In this document: piece by piece, positions 23,379 through 33,913 of the stretch | Layout of the letters: each line of letters begins with the position of its first letter | How positions within the stretch are numbered: the stretch's first letter is position 1 | NCBI GenBank assembly: GCA_023383055.1 | Contig: JAHDYP010000017.1 | Location: 870 to 63,386, forward strand | Source: Verrucomicrobiota bacterium | GTDB lineage: Bacteria > Verrucomicrobiota > Verrucomicrobiia > Limisphaerales > JAHDYP01 | Direction of reading: 5' to 3' | Length of the DNA stretch: 62,517 bases | Translations under genes and position numbers: made by a program | Notes under the pieces: generated by a model | The model's database searches: none | What the model saw: only the letters and a program-made list of their open reading frames with translations | Told to the model about the DNA's origin: nothing

Positions 23379-25109
23379 CTAAAGCAGGTGCTTGGGCCAA
23401 TGGGTCTCAATGCCCAGGCTCCGAAGTCGGTCCTGAAACTCCTCGAGCAAAGCCGGCTTCTCGCGGACTTCGCGGGCCAGGACCTTTCGCTCGTGCGCGA
23501 AGGCCACCAGCGCCCCCGCCGCTTCGCCGAGGTTCCACTCGACCGGATGCAGCCGATAACAGCCGTTGGTGACATGGGTGGTGCCGATGTTTTTGCCGGC
23601 CGGCAACAGGTTCTCGGTCCGCACGGGCAAGAGTGCGCCCAGCGGTATTTGAAAGGGCAACGAGGCGAAATCGACGTAGTTGTCGCCGGTGGTCGTGGGA
23701 TGCAAGTCGATCGGGTAACTCCCCACGCCCACGGTGTCGGAGAACGGTGCCGCTCGCACTTCGCTCTCGCTCTGGCCGGTGAGCTCCATGCGTTGCGCGC
23801 GGCCGACATGTTCCTCGAGCACGGTGAACACGGCCTTGATCCGGCGGGCCTCGCGCACGTAAGGATGCTTCGCCAAACCGTCCTCGGTGCCCATGACATC
23901 GGCGCGCAGTCGGAGGCCGGGCCATCCGGTGCCGCCGTCCGGGCGCGGCGCTTCGGTCTGCAGCCAATAGAGCAGGGAAAGGCCGAGTTGTTTGGATTGG
24001 TCGATGTGCCGCCTGGCCTCGGCTTCGGTCACGCCTACGAGGTTGCCCAGCAGGTAATCGTTCTGCGGCCAGTTCACCAGGCTGACGTCGCCGGCGTAAC
24101 TGCCGGGCTGGAAATTGGCGGCACTGGCAATCCGCCGGTAAGTCCAGAGATTCACCGCCGCGCCTGGCGTCGGTCCTTCGGGGTTGAAACCGAGCGTCCG
24201 CGGTTCGAGCGTCGGCGGATGCGTGTAGGTGAACGACAACAAGCGGCCGGGCCACGCCGGTTCCAGTGAGGGCACGAACTCCCGCCAGAACCCGTAGCCA
24301 CTCGGCCGATCCAGGGTGTGATCCTCGCCCTTCACATAATCCATCGCGAAGCAGGTGGTGAACGCCTGTTGATTGGCCGGATCCCGCTTTCGAGCGGCGT
24401 GCCATTCCCCGGTATCGGTTCGCGATTCGGCGCCAGTTACGAACTCCGTGCCGGTCAACGGCAACAAATCGCCCAACTCCGTCGCATCAATGAACCACGG
24501 GGCCTCGACGATGAGTTCCCGACCCGAACGCAAGCTGCGGGTTCGCAAGGCGCGCACCCGATTGTCCTGCATCTCAGCCCCCACGACGCGATGCTCGAGC
24601 AGCAGTGTCAGCCGACCGCCCGCAAGATACGGCGCCAGCATCTGGTTCAACACGGCCAGTGCCACCCGCGGCTCGTGACACAACCTCGAGACCATGCCGT
24701 CGCCGGGATTGAGTTGGGCGCGCGCGCGCGCCGCGTCGGTCAGGGGAAAATGACGGCGATAATAGTCGCGGATGCCCTCACGCAAAGCGCGATAGCTCCG
24801 CGTGCACCCGAATTCTTCGATCCACCGGTGTTCATCGGGAGGAACACCCTGCTGGGTCAACTGGCCTCCGATCCAATCCGTCTCCTCCGTCAGCACCACG
24901 CACAATCCGCTCCGCAATGCGGCCAGCGCCGCCGCACATCCACCCAATCCGCCCCCGGCAATCGCCAGGTCACAGCGCATTCCGCTGCTTGCGCGACTTG
25001 CCGCCCGCTCGTTTTCCGATGCCTGAAGCGTTCCGCGCGACCCGTGGGCACTTGCGCCCAAAATGCCGCCGGCGCCGGCGACTCTGCTGAGGAAGTGGCG
25101 ACGATTCAT
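23379..25109 (-). CDS. exported FAD-dependent oxidoreductase (FAD_oxidored family)
   Basis: A 576-residue flavoprotein. The N-terminus MNRRHFLSRVAGAGGI is a twin-arginine export signal. The dinucleotide motif DLAIAGGGLGGCAAALAAL lies at residues 47-65, with WIGGQLTQQG after it, and an FAD-binding FIDATELGDLLPLTGTE in the middle. This family is widespread in verrucomicrobia and planctomycetes and is thought to oxidise sugar-derived substrates, though none is proven for this member. It is 26 bases from the DUF1501 gene and belongs to the same three-gene operon. Start at ATG 25109. Confidence 0.88.
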   Translation of the reverse strand: MNRRHFLSRVAGAGGILGASAHGSRGTLQASENERAASRASSGMRCDLAIAGGGLGGCAAALAALRSGLCVVLTEETDWIGGQLTQQGVPPDEHRWIEEFGCTRSYRALREGIRDYYRRHFPLTDAARARAQLNPGDGMVSRLCHEPRVALAVLNQMLAPYLAGGRLTLLLEHRVVGAEMQDNRVRALRTRSLRSGRELIVEAPWFIDATELGDLLPLTGTEFVTGAESRTDTGEWHAARKRDPANQQAFTTCFAMDYVKGEDHTLDRPSGYGFWREFVPSLEPAWPGRLLSFTYTHPPTLEPRTLGFNPEGPTPGAAVNLWTYRRIASAANFQPGSYAGDVSLVNWPQNDYLLGNLVGVTEAEARRHIDQSKQLGLSLLYWLQTEAPRPDGGTGWPGLRLRADVMGTEDGLAKHPYVREARRIKAVFTVLEEHVGRAQRMELTGQSESEVRAAPFSDTVGVGSYPIDLHPTTTGDNYVDFASLPFQIPLGALLPVRTENLLPAGKNIGTTHVTNGCYRLHPVEWNLGEAAGALVAFAHERKVLAREVREKPALLEEFQDRLRSLGIETHWPKHLL

Positions 25110-25135
25110 TTAACCGTGAGCGTGCCGCACCGGGC

Positions 25136-26611
25136 TCAAGCCAGCAATGGCCGAATCACGCGCCCATGCACATCGGTAAGCCGGAAGCGTCGGCCCTGGT
25201 ATTTGTAGGTGAGCCGTTCGTGATCGATACCGAGCAGATGCAGCAGGGTCGCATGGAAATCATGCACGTGCACCGGGTCCTGGACCACGTTGTAGCCGAA
25301 CTCGCAGGTCTGGCCAAAGACCAGTCCCGGACGCACTCCGCCTCCGGCCATCCAGACGCTGAAACAACGCGGATGATGGTCGCGCCCGTAATCGTCCTTG
25401 GTCAGTTTCCCCTGCGAATAGTTGGTGCGCCCGAACTCGCCGCCCCACACCACGAGCGTGTCCTCGAGCAACCCGCGCTGTTTGAGATCCCGCACCAGCG
25501 CGGCGGCGGCTTGATCGGTTTCACGGCATTGCACGGCGATCCCTTTGGGCAGATTCCCGTGCTGATCCCAACCTTGATGATAAAGCTGGATGAACTTCAC
25601 GCCGCGTTCCGCCAAACGGCGCGCCAGCAGACAATTTCGCGCAAAGGTCCCCGGCTTCCGCGCGTCGGCGCCATACAGTTCGTAAACGCTCTCTGGTTCG
25701 CCGGCCACGTCGACCGCCTCCGGCACGGAGGTCTGCATGCGGAACGCCATTTCGTATTGGGCAATTCGCGTTTCAACCTCGGGATCACCCGATCGCTCCA
25801 GTTGGAATTCGTGCAACTCCCGCAAACGATCGAGCATCAAACGCCGGCCCTTGACGGACATCCCTTCCGGGTCGTTCAGATAGAGCACCGGGTCGGCGCC
25901 ACCCCGGAACTGTACCCCCTGGTATCGCGACGAGAGAAATCCACTGCCCCACAACCTCGAATACAATGGCTGGTCGACCTTGCCCGGCGTGATGAGCACC
26001 ACAAACGACGGCAGATTCTCGTTGTCACTGCCCAGCCCGTAACTGAGCCAGGCGCCCAGGCTCGGCCGGCCTGAGAGCTGCGAGCCCGTCTGGAGAAAGG
26101 TGATGGCGGGATCGTGATTGATCGCCTCGGTGTAAAGCGACCGCACGATGCACAGGTCATCCACCATCCCGGCGGTGTGGGGCAGCAGGTCGCTCACCCA
26201 GGCGCCCGATTTGCCATGCTGCCGGAACGGATAAACCGATCCCGCCAACGGCAGCACCGACTGGTTGCCGGACATCCCCGTCAGCCGTTGCCCCATCCGG
26301 ACCGAATCGGGCAGATCCTCGCCGTTGCGCTCGTTCAAGAGCGGCTTGTAATCGAACGTCTCGAGTTGCGAAGGTCCACCCGCCATGAAGAGGTAAATAA
26401 TCCGTTTGGCCTTCGGCGCGAAATGCGGCGCACCGAGCACGCCGCCTTCCCCGACAGCCGCCGGGGCACTCGCTCCCAGGCGGACCGGACTCAACAGGTG
26501 GGTCAGCGCCATTCCGCCCAATCCCATCCCGAAGCGGTTGAGGAAATCGCGCCGGCTCAAGCCCGCCACCGAAGCCGGCCCCGTGCATAGTGGTGTTGCT
26601 TCGGTGTTCAT
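25136..26611 (-). CDS. DUF1501 domain-containing protein (Tat-exported)
   Basis: A 491-residue protein of the DUF1501 group, related to the alkaline phosphatase/sulfatase fold. It has a Tat signal with [19 protein letters not shown] (residues 18-36). Family landmarks are [67 protein letters not shown] and [20 protein letters not shown]. Its start overlaps the stop of the PSD1 cytochrome gene (ATGA), and DUF1501 and PSD1 are a conserved pair in PVC bacteria. Probably periplasmic; the substrate is unknown. Confidence 0.92.
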   Translation of the reverse strand: MNTEATPLCTGPASVAGLSRRDFLNRFGMGLGGMALTHLLSPVRLGASAPAAVGEGGVLGAPHFAPKAKRIIYLFMAGGPSQLETFDYKPLLNERNGEDLPDSVRMGQRLTGMSGNQSVLPLAGSVYPFRQHGKSGAWVSDLLPHTAGMVDDLCIVRSLYTEAINHDPAITFLQTGSQLSGRPSLGAWLSYGLGSDNENLPSFVVLITPGKVDQPLYSRLWGSGFLSSRYQGVQFRGGADPVLYLNDPEGMSVKGRRLMLDRLRELHEFQLERSGDPEVETRIAQYEMAFRMQTSVPEAVDVAGEPESVYELYGADARKPGTFARNCLLARRLAERGVKFIQLYHQGWDQHGNLPKGIAVQCRETDQAAAALVRDLKQRGLLEDTLVVWGGEFGRTNYSQGKLTKDDYGRDHHPRCFSVWMAGGGVRPGLVFGQTCEFGYNVVQDPVHVHDFHATLLHLLGIDHERLTYKYQGRRFRLTDVHGRVIRPLLA

Positions 26612-29600
26612 GGTTTCATGACGAATTCGTCCAGGTTCATCAGCGTGCTGGCCAACACCGCGGTGGCTGCCAGCTCGACCACGGGCAGATCCTCCGGCAC
26701 CGGCGCCTCGCCGGTCTCCAAATACTTCCGGGCTGCCTCGGGGTTCTCGCCGAACAGCGCGCGTTGTTCCTTGTAGGCCAGTTCAAGAATCTCCCGCTCG
26801 CGCGGCTCCGGACGCCGGCCTGTCGCCAATCGAAAGGCCATTTCCAGGCGCAACGCCACGTCGGCCGGCGCAAGCCGCCACAATCGCTGCGCCAGGACGC
26901 GGGCGGCCTCGACAAACTGCGGGTCGTTCATCAGCACCAACGCCTGGAGCGGCGTGCTGGTCGATTCCCGCTTCGCCGTGCAGACTTCCCGCGAAGTCGC
27001 ATCGAAGGTCAGCATGCTCGCCGGTGGCGCCGTGCGCCGCCAGAAGGTGTAGAGGCTCCGGCGATAGAGCTTCTCTCCCTGATCCTGGACGTAGGTTTTG
27101 CCGGTCCCGGATTCCTCCCACAACCCCGCCGGTTGATAAGGGCGCACGCTGGGTCCGCCAATCCGCGGCGCGAGGAGGCCGCTGATCGCCAGCGCATTGT
27201 CCCGGATTTGCTCGGCCTCGAGGCGATGCCTGGGACCGCGCGCGAGCAGACGGTTTTCAGGATCGCGCGCGAGCAAATCCGGATCCGCGCGGCTGGATTG
27301 TCGATACGTCGCTGAGAGCACGATCCGCTTGAAAATGCCCTTCACATCCCAACCGGACTCCACGAACTCCCGCGCCAGCCAATCGAGAAGTTCCGGATGG
27401 GTCGGCAACTGGCTTTGACTTCCAAAATCCTCGGCGGTGGCCACCAGCCCGCGCCCGAAACAACTCCGCCAGATCCGGTTCACCGCCACGCGCGCCGTCA
27501 GCGGATTGCGCGGGTCGGTCATCCACCGGGCCAACCCGAGTCGATTCCGCGGCAACTCCGCCGCGAACGGCAGGATACTCTCCGGCACGCCCAGTTCCAC
27601 CGCCTCGCCCGGGGCGTCGTAAGCGCCGCGCTTGAGCACGAACGTGGGACGCCGCTCCGCCAGCTCCCGCATCACCATCATCTCCGGGATGTCATTCACC
27701 AGCGCGTTCTCCGCCGCGCGCAACCGCCCCAGTGCGTCCGTCAACGTGCGATACTCCGGATCGATCCGCTCCAGGTAATGGACGAAGAGGGCTTCGTTGT
27801 CCGTCGGCATGCCCGGCCCCGGCCAGTGGCTTCGAACTTCGAGCGGCGTCAAACAACGATCGTAAACCCGGAATTCGTCAATCGCCCCGCCTTTGAATCC
27901 CGAATCCCGAAACCGACCGGCCAAGGTCAACTCGACGTTGTCCACGTCGGCATCGCCCCATTCCTTCCGATGGACGATATCCTTGAACAGATGATCGCGC
28001 ACGGTTTCAACCGCCAGCGGCTCGCCATCGCGATAGAGCCGGATCCCGTCGGCGCGACTCGACCCGTCGTACGTGATCGTCAACTGCGACCACGCCCCCA
28101 CCGGCAACGGATCCACCGCGCGCACTTGAATGGCGTTCCCGGGCCAGAAATGCACCAGCCCGAATGCCGGACGCATCTCCTCCAAAACCAACTCGTAACC
28201 GCGACTCCCAGAGTCCGTCCACGCCCGCGACCGATGGAAAATCACCGCACGCTCCTGGACCTCGGCGGGTCGCACCCAGAGACTGAAGCTGAATGCCGAA
28301 GTCCGGTTGAAGGCCCCGACACCATTCAAGATCGCCAGGTTATCCCCGTTGAATTGGAGCGCTTGACCGGACTTTCCCTCGACCGGCGACGGCCCGTCCA
28401 CCAGGGTTGCCACCCGGTTCGTGTCCCGCGGGTCCATCGTCTTCTCTCCCTCGATCCGCTCGAAATCGAAAGCAGCCGCGGACTCAGGCTGAACCACCAC
28501 GAACTCCGTGGTGTCCCGCCATTCCTCGAAGCGCTTCCGCGCCGCTTCGAGGTAGCGGGCCCGGTTGGCCTCGACCCCGGCGATCTGGTCCTTCAACGCG
28601 CGATGGCCGGCCTCCATGCCTTCTGGATACAACAACATCGTCGGTGTGGGCGTGGCCCGCGTGAAATGCGAGTAGAGCCCGGACTCATCGATGTTATTGA
28701 AAAAGGCGAACATCCGGAAAAAATCCTTCTGACTGATCGGATCAAACTTGTGATCGTGGCAACGGGCGCACTCCATGGTGAGCCCGAGAAACGCCGTGCC
28801 CGCCGTCTGCACGCGGTCCGCCGCGTATTCGGTCCGAAACTCTTCCTCGATGCTTCCGCCTTCGTTGGTCTGGCGATGCAGCCGGTTGAACGCCGTGGCC
28901 AGGACCTGGTCGTGTGACGGCGAAGGCATGAGATCCCCCGCAAGCTGCCACGTGACAAACTGGTCGTAGGCCAGGTTCTCGTTGAACGCGCGGATCACCC
29001 AGTCGCGCCAGGGCGACAAATCGACTTCCACGTCGCTCTGGTAGCCGTAAGTGTCCGCATACCGCGCCAGGTCCAGCCACTCGTTCGCCCGGCGCTCACC
29101 ATAGGCCGGCTCGGCCAGCAAGCGGTCCACCAACCGCTCATAGGCATCGGGCGCGTCGTCGGCCAGAAAGGCGTCGATCTCCTCCAGGCTGGGCGGGAGC
29201 CCTGTCAAATCGAATCGCAACCTGCGGATCAAGGCCTCGCGAGTCGCCACGGGTGCCAGCCCCATTCCTTCACGCTCGAGCCGCGCCTGCACGAAGGCAT
29301 CGATCGAATTCGCCAACCGCGATGGCTCCGCCGGCCGCGGCACTTCCATCTCGGCCACCGGGATGAACGCCCAATGGGGTTGGTACTCGGCCCCTTCCTC
29401 GATCCACCGCCGGATCAGCGCCTTCTCCTCCTCATCAAGCTTGAGGTTGCTTTCCGCGGGCGGCATCAGGTCCATCTCGTCCTCAGATACAATCCGCAGA
29501 TACAGCTCGCTCTGCTCGGGATCGCCCGGAACCAACACCCACCGGTCTCCCCTCGCCCCGCGCGGCGCCCGGACGTCCTCCGCGGTGTCCAACCTGAGCT

Positions 29601-29817
29601 TCCCTTTGCGCGCCCGTTCATCAGGGCCATGACAGGAGAAGCAACGATCGGACAACAGCGGGCGGATCTGGTGATTGAAGCTCACCGGGGGCAAACCCGC
29701 CGCCTCATCGGCTGCGACTGGAAGCGTGGACACCAGGGCGACCACGCACGCCAACGTCCATCCCGATCCGAACCGGGAACCGCAGGATCGGTGGTTAGAA
29801 AATCTGCGACTTGCCAT
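26608..29817 (-). CDS. PSD1 and planctomycete cytochrome c domain protein with LamG insert
   Basis: A 1069-residue exported cytochrome. After a signal ([18 protein letters not shown]) comes the haem site [10 protein letters not shown] (Cys59, Cys62, His63), then the DUF1549 region ([34 protein letters not shown]). A LamG/concanavalin-like insert follows ([38 protein letters not shown]), then DUF1553 ([34 protein letters not shown]). The family is typical of planctomycetes and verrucomicrobia and is linked to polysaccharide breakdown. Start set at ATG 29817; upstream in-frame codons give no sensible signal. First gene of the operon with DUF1501 and the FAD oxidoreductase. Confidence 0.92.
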   Translation of the reverse strand: MASRRFSNHRSCGSRFGSGWTLACVVALVSTLPVAADEAAGLPPVSFNHQIRPLLSDRCFSCHGPDERARKGKLRLDTAEDVRAPRGARGDRWVLVPGDPEQSELYLRIVSEDEMDLMPPAESNLKLDEEEKALIRRWIEEGAEYQPHWAFIPVAEMEVPRPAEPSRLANSIDAFVQARLEREGMGLAPVATREALIRRLRFDLTGLPPSLEEIDAFLADDAPDAYERLVDRLLAEPAYGERRANEWLDLARYADTYGYQSDVEVDLSPWRDWVIRAFNENLAYDQFVTWQLAGDLMPSPSHDQVLATAFNRLHRQTNEGGSIEEEFRTEYAADRVQTAGTAFLGLTMECARCHDHKFDPISQKDFFRMFAFFNNIDESGLYSHFTRATPTPTMLLYPEGMEAGHRALKDQIAGVEANRARYLEAARKRFEEWRDTTEFVVVQPESAAAFDFERIEGEKTMDPRDTNRVATLVDGPSPVEGKSGQALQFNGDNLAILNGVGAFNRTSAFSFSLWVRPAEVQERAVIFHRSRAWTDSGSRGYELVLEEMRPAFGLVHFWPGNAIQVRAVDPLPVGAWSQLTITYDGSSRADGIRLYRDGEPLAVETVRDHLFKDIVHRKEWGDADVDNVELTLAGRFRDSGFKGGAIDEFRVYDRCLTPLEVRSHWPGPGMPTDNEALFVHYLERIDPEYRTLTDALGRLRAAENALVNDIPEMMVMRELAERRPTFVLKRGAYDAPGEAVELGVPESILPFAAELPRNRLGLARWMTDPRNPLTARVAVNRIWRSCFGRGLVATAEDFGSQSQLPTHPELLDWLAREFVESGWDVKGIFKRIVLSATYRQSSRADPDLLARDPENRLLARGPRHRLEAEQIRDNALAISGLLAPRIGGPSVRPYQPAGLWEESGTGKTYVQDQGEKLYRRSLYTFWRRTAPPASMLTFDATSREVCTAKRESTSTPLQALVLMNDPQFVEAARVLAQRLWRLAPADVALRLEMAFRLATGRRPEPREREILELAYKEQRALFGENPEAARKYLETGEAPVPEDLPVVELAATAVLASTLMNLDEFVMKP

Positions 29818-29849
29818 TAGGCCCGATCCTAGTCCCACCGCCGCCCTTG

Positions 29850-29935
29850 GCAAGCCGGAGATCCGAGCCCGGACCTCCGCCGGGTAGGGAACCGCTCCGG
29901 CGGGTCCCTGACATTCGTTGTTAGAGCGGCGCAAG
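29850..29935 (+). repeat. possible lone attC-like hairpin
   Basis: The arms GGACCTCCGCCGG and CCGGCGGGTCC pair with unpaired extra bases, and the element ends in GTTGTTAGAGC, like the R' end of attC 4. No matching left core (TCTAAC type) was found upstream, so it is at best half an attC. It lies between the divergent PSD1 and DUF434 genes. Confidence 0.25.
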
Positions 29936-30032
29936 AATCCATTTGCCTGGAAGCACGCATTCCATGGATGCGCTCGCGCCGGGCTGCCGGAGGCTGTAAA
30001 GTGGACCGCTGAAACTCACCGAAGGATCTGTC

Positions 30033-30791
30033 GTGCCTGACAAACGCAACCACCGCGGCCCCGCCCCGGAAGATGAGCGGTTATTCGATCCGTCGAAGTG
30101 GCCGCTGCTACGTTCCGCCACGCAGGACCTCTGCTGGCTCCTGAGCCGCGGTTATGCGCTCCGTTCCAGCTCGGAACTGGTCGGCAACCGCTACGACCTG
30201 TCCACCCGGCAGCGTCACGCGGTCAGCCGCTGCGCGTGTTCGGACGACGCCAGATCCGGTCGTCGTCAGAAAGAGATTACGCCGGGGCAACTCCGAAACC
30301 AGGAATTGTGGATCGACGGTTTCAACCTCCTCACCGGTCTGGAGGCCGCCCTGTCCGGCGGGGTGATCCTGGCCGCCTGCGACGGATGTTATCGGGATCT
30401 GGCCAGCGTCCATGCCCGTCATCATGAGGTCCAGGAGACCATCCCGGCCCTTACCCTCGCGGGCGAGTGGGCACAAGCGCATGGAGTCAGCCGTTGCGTC
30501 TGGTGGTTGGACCGGCCGGTCTCGAACAGCGGACGCCTTCGACAAACGATGCTCGACCTGGCGGCCGCGAAGTCGTGTGACTGGCGGATCGAACTGGTTT
30601 GGAGCCCGGACAAAGTCCTGTCGGAAACCGTTGAAATCATCGCCACGTCGGACAGTGCCATCCTCGACCGTTGCCAGCGCTGGTTCAACCTCACCCGGCA
30701 CCTCATTGCCGAACAGATCCCCGGCGCCCGGGTGGTTGACCTCGCTTCAGGCGGCCAGGAACACATCGACTGCTCCACACGACCGACCTGA
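30033..30791 (+). CDS. DUF434 domain-containing protein
   Basis: A 252-residue cytoplasmic protein. The N-terminal DUF434 module shows NHRGPAPEDERLFDPSKWPL, LCWLLSRGYALRSSSELVGN and TRQRHAVSRCACSD (residues about 5-70). The rest (LWIDGFNLLTGLEAALSGGV, LVWSPDKVLSETVEIIATSD, AILDRCQRWFN) looks like the PIN-like DUF5616 module usual after it. Function is not established; the WIDGFNL...SD acidic pattern suggests a nuclease-like fold. Start is a GTG at 30033. Confidence 0.85.
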   Translation: MPDKRNHRGPAPEDERLFDPSKWPLLRSATQDLCWLLSRGYALRSSSELVGNRYDLSTRQRHAVSRCACSDDARSGRRQKEITPGQLRNQELWIDGFNLLTGLEAALSGGVILAACDGCYRDLASVHARHHEVQETIPALTLAGEWAQAHGVSRCVWWLDRPVSNSGRLRQTMLDLAAAKSCDWRIELVWSPDKVLSETVEIIATSDSAILDRCQRWFNLTRHLIAEQIPGARVVDLASGGQEHIDCSTRPT

Positions 30792-31182
30792 CTCTGCCCT
30801 CCTCCGCCCCTGGAACTGCCACCAGTCGCCGTGAGGAAGAATAGAGGGACAGGTTCATAGCTGCAAATACACATCTCTTTGCTGGTCAGGATGTTGGTGG
30901 TGGACTGGGCGCGCCGGCTTCATCCCTGATCCCAAGACCTGCACTCTGAGTTGCGACGGAGGCTATAGCGATAAAGATGACGACGAAGGTCGCGACGAAG
31001 GTCTTGCGGAACCCATGACGCTTCGCCAGGTTCGATGGCCTCGGGTGCCCATGCACTCCAGAGTGCCTGATGGAGGGCGCGCAGCTGTGGATCGGTCTCG
31101 GGCCCGAATTCACCACGGATAAAGGGGGTGCGGCGTTTTTGGACGTGCAAGGAGCTGCGCGTTCCGGCTACACGTAGCGTGA
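30792..31182. other. intergenic region upstream of trpD
   Basis: About 390 bases. A minus-strand frame (30886-31116) contains a hydrophobic piece, KTFVATFVVIFIAIASVATQ, but has no good start and no recognised family. I regard it as unproven. The trpD promoter is presumably here, but no motif is strong enough to place. Confidence 0.35.
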
Positions 31183-32265
31183 ATGCTGGAAGATTTGATG
31201 CTCGAATTGAAAGGTGGCCATGCGCTCACCGGCGACCAGGTGACCGCCGCGGTCGCGGCGCTGGTCAGTGAAGCCGTGTCGGCGGAAACCAAGGCCGGCT
31301 TCTTGACCGCCCTGGCCACGAAAGGCGAGACCCCGGAGGAAATCGCCGCCTTTGCCCGACAGCTCCGCAGCCTGTCGGTTCGGCCGGTCATCGATGACGC
31401 GACACGGTCCGGGGTCATCCTGGACGTGTGCGGAACGGGAGGCGACCGGCTGCATACGTTCAACATCTCGACCACCGTGGCGTTGATCCTTGCGGCGGCG
31501 GGAGTGGCGGTGGCCAAGCATGGCAATCGCGCGATCACCTCCCAGTGCGGCAGCGCGGATGTGCTCGAACAGCTCGGGGTACGCATTGACCTCGATCCCG
31601 CGGAAGCGGGAGTCTGGATGCGGGAACATCATTTCGCCTTCTTCTTTGCGCCCCGGTACCACCCCGCGTTCCGGCAGATTGCCCCGGCGCGGAAACTGTG
31701 CGCGGAACGCGGTCAGCGGACGATCTTCAACTTTCTGGGACCCCTGTTGAATCCCGCCCAGCCAACGGCCCAGTTGATCGGCGTGCCGCGTCCGGAATTG
31801 TGCGAACCGATCGGACGGGTGCTGCAATCGATGGGAGTCCGACGCGGGATGGTGGTATCCGGCGCGGTGCCCCGGGAGGCAGAGTCGACGGGCGGCGGCC
31901 AGACCGCATGGCTGGACGAATTGTCGACTCTGGGTGAGACGACCATCGCGGAGTTCTATCAGGAGCGCGGCTTTCACGTCTCCCGGTTATCTCCGCCCGA
32001 TCTGGGGTTGCAGCCGGTTAAGTTGGGTGACCTCGAAGGGGGCGATCCCGAGACCAACGCCCGGATCGTGCGTGGGATTATTGAGAATCGCGACCGGGGT
32101 CCGCGCCGGGAAGCTATTTTGCTCAACGCGGCCGCGGCGCTCTTGGTATCAGGCCTGGTTCGATCGCTGGTGGAAGGGTGGGATCAGGCGGGGCGGATCA
32201 TCGACCTGGGCCATGCCCGTGAAAAGCTCGAGGAGTTGGCGGCGGCATCGAAACGCGTTGCTTAA
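31183..32265 (+). CDS. trpD: anthranilate phosphoribosyltransferase
   Basis: Catalyses transfer of phosphoribose from PRPP to anthranilate, the second step of tryptophan synthesis. The 360-residue product has the PRPP-binding DVCGTGGDRLHTFNIST (residues 81-97), AKHGNRAITSQCGSADVLEQ (111-130) including the conserved KHGNR, PARKLCAERGQRTIFNFLGP and LLNPAQPTAQLIGV. Length is normal for the family. ATG 31183 is followed by the usual helical N-terminal domain. The other trp genes are not adjacent; the downstream genes are unrelated membrane proteins. Confidence 0.96.
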   Translation: MLEDLMLELKGGHALTGDQVTAAVAALVSEAVSAETKAGFLTALATKGETPEEIAAFARQLRSLSVRPVIDDATRSGVILDVCGTGGDRLHTFNISTTVALILAAAGVAVAKHGNRAITSQCGSADVLEQLGVRIDLDPAEAGVWMREHHFAFFFAPRYHPAFRQIAPARKLCAERGQRTIFNFLGPLLNPAQPTAQLIGVPRPELCEPIGRVLQSMGVRRGMVVSGAVPREAESTGGGQTAWLDELSTLGETTIAEFYQERGFHVSRLSPPDLGLQPVKLGDLEGGDPETNARIVRGIIENRDRGPRREAILLNAAAALLVSGLVRSLVEGWDQAGRIIDLGHAREKLEELAAASKRVA

Positions 32266-32391
32266 GACGATTACACCCGGGGAACGATGCAACTCTATCG
32301 CGGTTAACGGTGTTCTGGGATTGTCCGTGACCAAGGCGCCGGGGTCGGCAGACGGCCCCGGCAGCCGCGGCGGAATAAGACGCAACGGGTT

Positions 32392-33378
32392 ATGTATAAA
32401 ATCATCGGAGCAGACCACCGCGAATACGGGCCGGTTCCGGCCGAACGGATCAGACTTTGGATCCTCGAAGGCCGCGCCAACGCCCAGTCCAGGATTCAAA
32501 CTGAAGGCGGCGAATGGCGGAACCTCGGCGAACTTGCCGAATTCGCGGAACAACTCAAGGCCCAGGCGGCGGCAGCGTCGCCCCCGCCAAGAATCGCGTC
32601 GACGGAGGCGGACCGGATGGCGTCGACCATCATCGCGCAGGATTACCGGGTGGACGTTGGCCAATGGTTTGGACAAGCCTGGCGCTTGTTGCAGGAGGAG
32701 TTCTGGCTGCTGGTCGGGGCTTCGGCAGTAGTCCTGGTGCTCGGGCTTGGGATTGCCACGGTGCCCGTGATCGGCACGGCGGCGATCTTCCCTTTGGCCT
32801 TCGTGCTTTGGGGCAGCCTCTGCTGGCTCTTTCTGAAGCGAATTCGGGGTCTGCGCACCGACATGGGGGACGCCTTCGGCGGTTTCACGCTGGCGTTCGT
32901 GCCGCTTTTCCTGGGCGGGTTGGTGGCCTCGGCCCTGACCCTGGTGGGCTTGGCCCTCTGCGTTGTCCCAGGCCTGTATCTGCTGGTGATCTGGTGGGGA
33001 TTCGCACCGCTGTTGATCATCGACAAACGGCTCGATTTCTGGCCGGCCATGGAGCTGAGCCGCAAGGTCGTGCACCGGCATTTCTGGCCCATGGCCGCAC
33101 TTATCGGCTGTGTCATCGCGGTCGGCATGTCGGGACTGCTGATCTTCCTCGTTGGCGCGTTCCTGACCCTGCCCCTGGCGGTCGCCACCTGCGTCTACGC
33201 GTATGAGGATGTTTTTGGCAAACTGGACCCCGCCGCCTTGAATTCCGCCGTCACCAGCCGGCCGCCAGACACGGCACCCGAGGGAACGGGGGGCACGCCA
33301 GGGGAAGTCATCGCGCCTGCGACTGCCACCGGAGCGAATCCGCCGGTCGAGCCCGGCACCAACTCGCCCGGTGCTTGA
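32392..33378 (+). CDS. GYF_2-domain membrane protein
   Basis: A 328-residue protein. Residues 1-50 are a GYF_2/DUF4339 module (MYKIIGADHREYGPVPAERI, RLWILEGRANAQSRIQ). After a linker come four or five transmembrane helices, for example FWLLVGASAVVLVLGLGIAT and LIGCVIAVGMSGLLIFLVGA, ending in a proline/threonine-rich tail. GYF_2 modules probably bind proline-rich peptides. It is followed closely by a second GYF_2 protein and a DUF2752 protein, a small membrane-protein cluster whose role is unknown. Confidence 0.82.
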   Translation: MYKIIGADHREYGPVPAERIRLWILEGRANAQSRIQTEGGEWRNLGELAEFAEQLKAQAAAASPPPRIASTEADRMASTIIAQDYRVDVGQWFGQAWRLLQEEFWLLVGASAVVLVLGLGIATVPVIGTAAIFPLAFVLWGSLCWLFLKRIRGLRTDMGDAFGGFTLAFVPLFLGGLVASALTLVGLALCVVPGLYLLVIWWGFAPLLIIDKRLDFWPAMELSRKVVHRHFWPMAALIGCVIAVGMSGLLIFLVGAFLTLPLAVATCVYAYEDVFGKLDPAALNSAVTSRPPDTAPEGTGGTPGEVIAPATATGANPPVEPGTNSPGA

Positions 33379-33409
33379 CGGGATAACCAAGAAAAGTAAG
33401 CCTCAAACC

Positions 33410-33913
33410 ATGTACACCATCATAGGGGGTGACGGACAAAAGTACGGCCCCGTCTCGGCCGACGAGTTGCGTCGGTGGATTACCGAAGGCCGCGCCAATA
33501 GTCAGACGCTGATCCAGGGAGACGACGGCGTCTGGAAACCGCTGGCGGCCTTTCCTGAATTCGGTGAAACCCAAAGCCGGGAACTGCCCCCGGCCGCGCC
33601 GCCGCCGATGGCTGGCACGCCGGTTTTGACGCCGGGATCGATGACGGTTCCGGCAGGCCCACGGACCAATAGCCTGGCGATCGCCGCCTTCGTCCTCAGC
33701 CTTCTGGGCTTGGTCTGCTGCGGCCCGGTTTTTTCGACGATCGGCCTGATCCTGGGCATTGTCGCCATCAACCAGATCAACCGAAACGCCCCACTTGAAG
33801 GTGGCAAAGGTCTGGCCATCGCCGCCATCGTCATTGCGGCAGTGGGCTACTTGATGGTCGCGATCTTCTTCCTCAGCGGCGCGTGGCAGGACGTCCTCCG
33901 ATCCCTGCAGTGA
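33410..33913 (+). CDS. GYF_2 and DUF4190 domain membrane protein
   Basis: A 167-residue protein with an N-terminal GYF_2 module (MYTIIGGDGQKYGPVSADEL, RRWITEGRANSQTLI) and a proline-rich linker. The C-terminal DUF4190 region has two helices: SLAIAAFVLSLLGLVCCGPV and GLAIAAIVIAAVGYLMVAIF. The GYF module is clearly paralogous to that of the preceding gene. Start at ATG 33410. Its stop codon overlaps the GTG start of the next gene. Confidence 0.85.
   Translation: MYTIIGGDGQKYGPVSADELRRWITEGRANSQTLIQGDDGVWKPLAAFPEFGETQSRELPPAAPPPMAGTPVLTPGSMTVPAGPRTNSLAIAAFVLSLLGLVCCGPVFSTIGLILGIVAINQINRNAPLEGGKGLAIAAIVIAAVGYLMVAIFFLSGAWQDVLRSLQ

Noticed and set aside
27397..28917. Long plus-strand open frame antisense to the PSD1 cytochrome gene
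   Set aside because: It is a mirror of the strongly biased codons of the real gene, Arg/Pro/His-rich and without motifs. The minus-strand frame carries CxxCH, DUF1549 and DUF1553.
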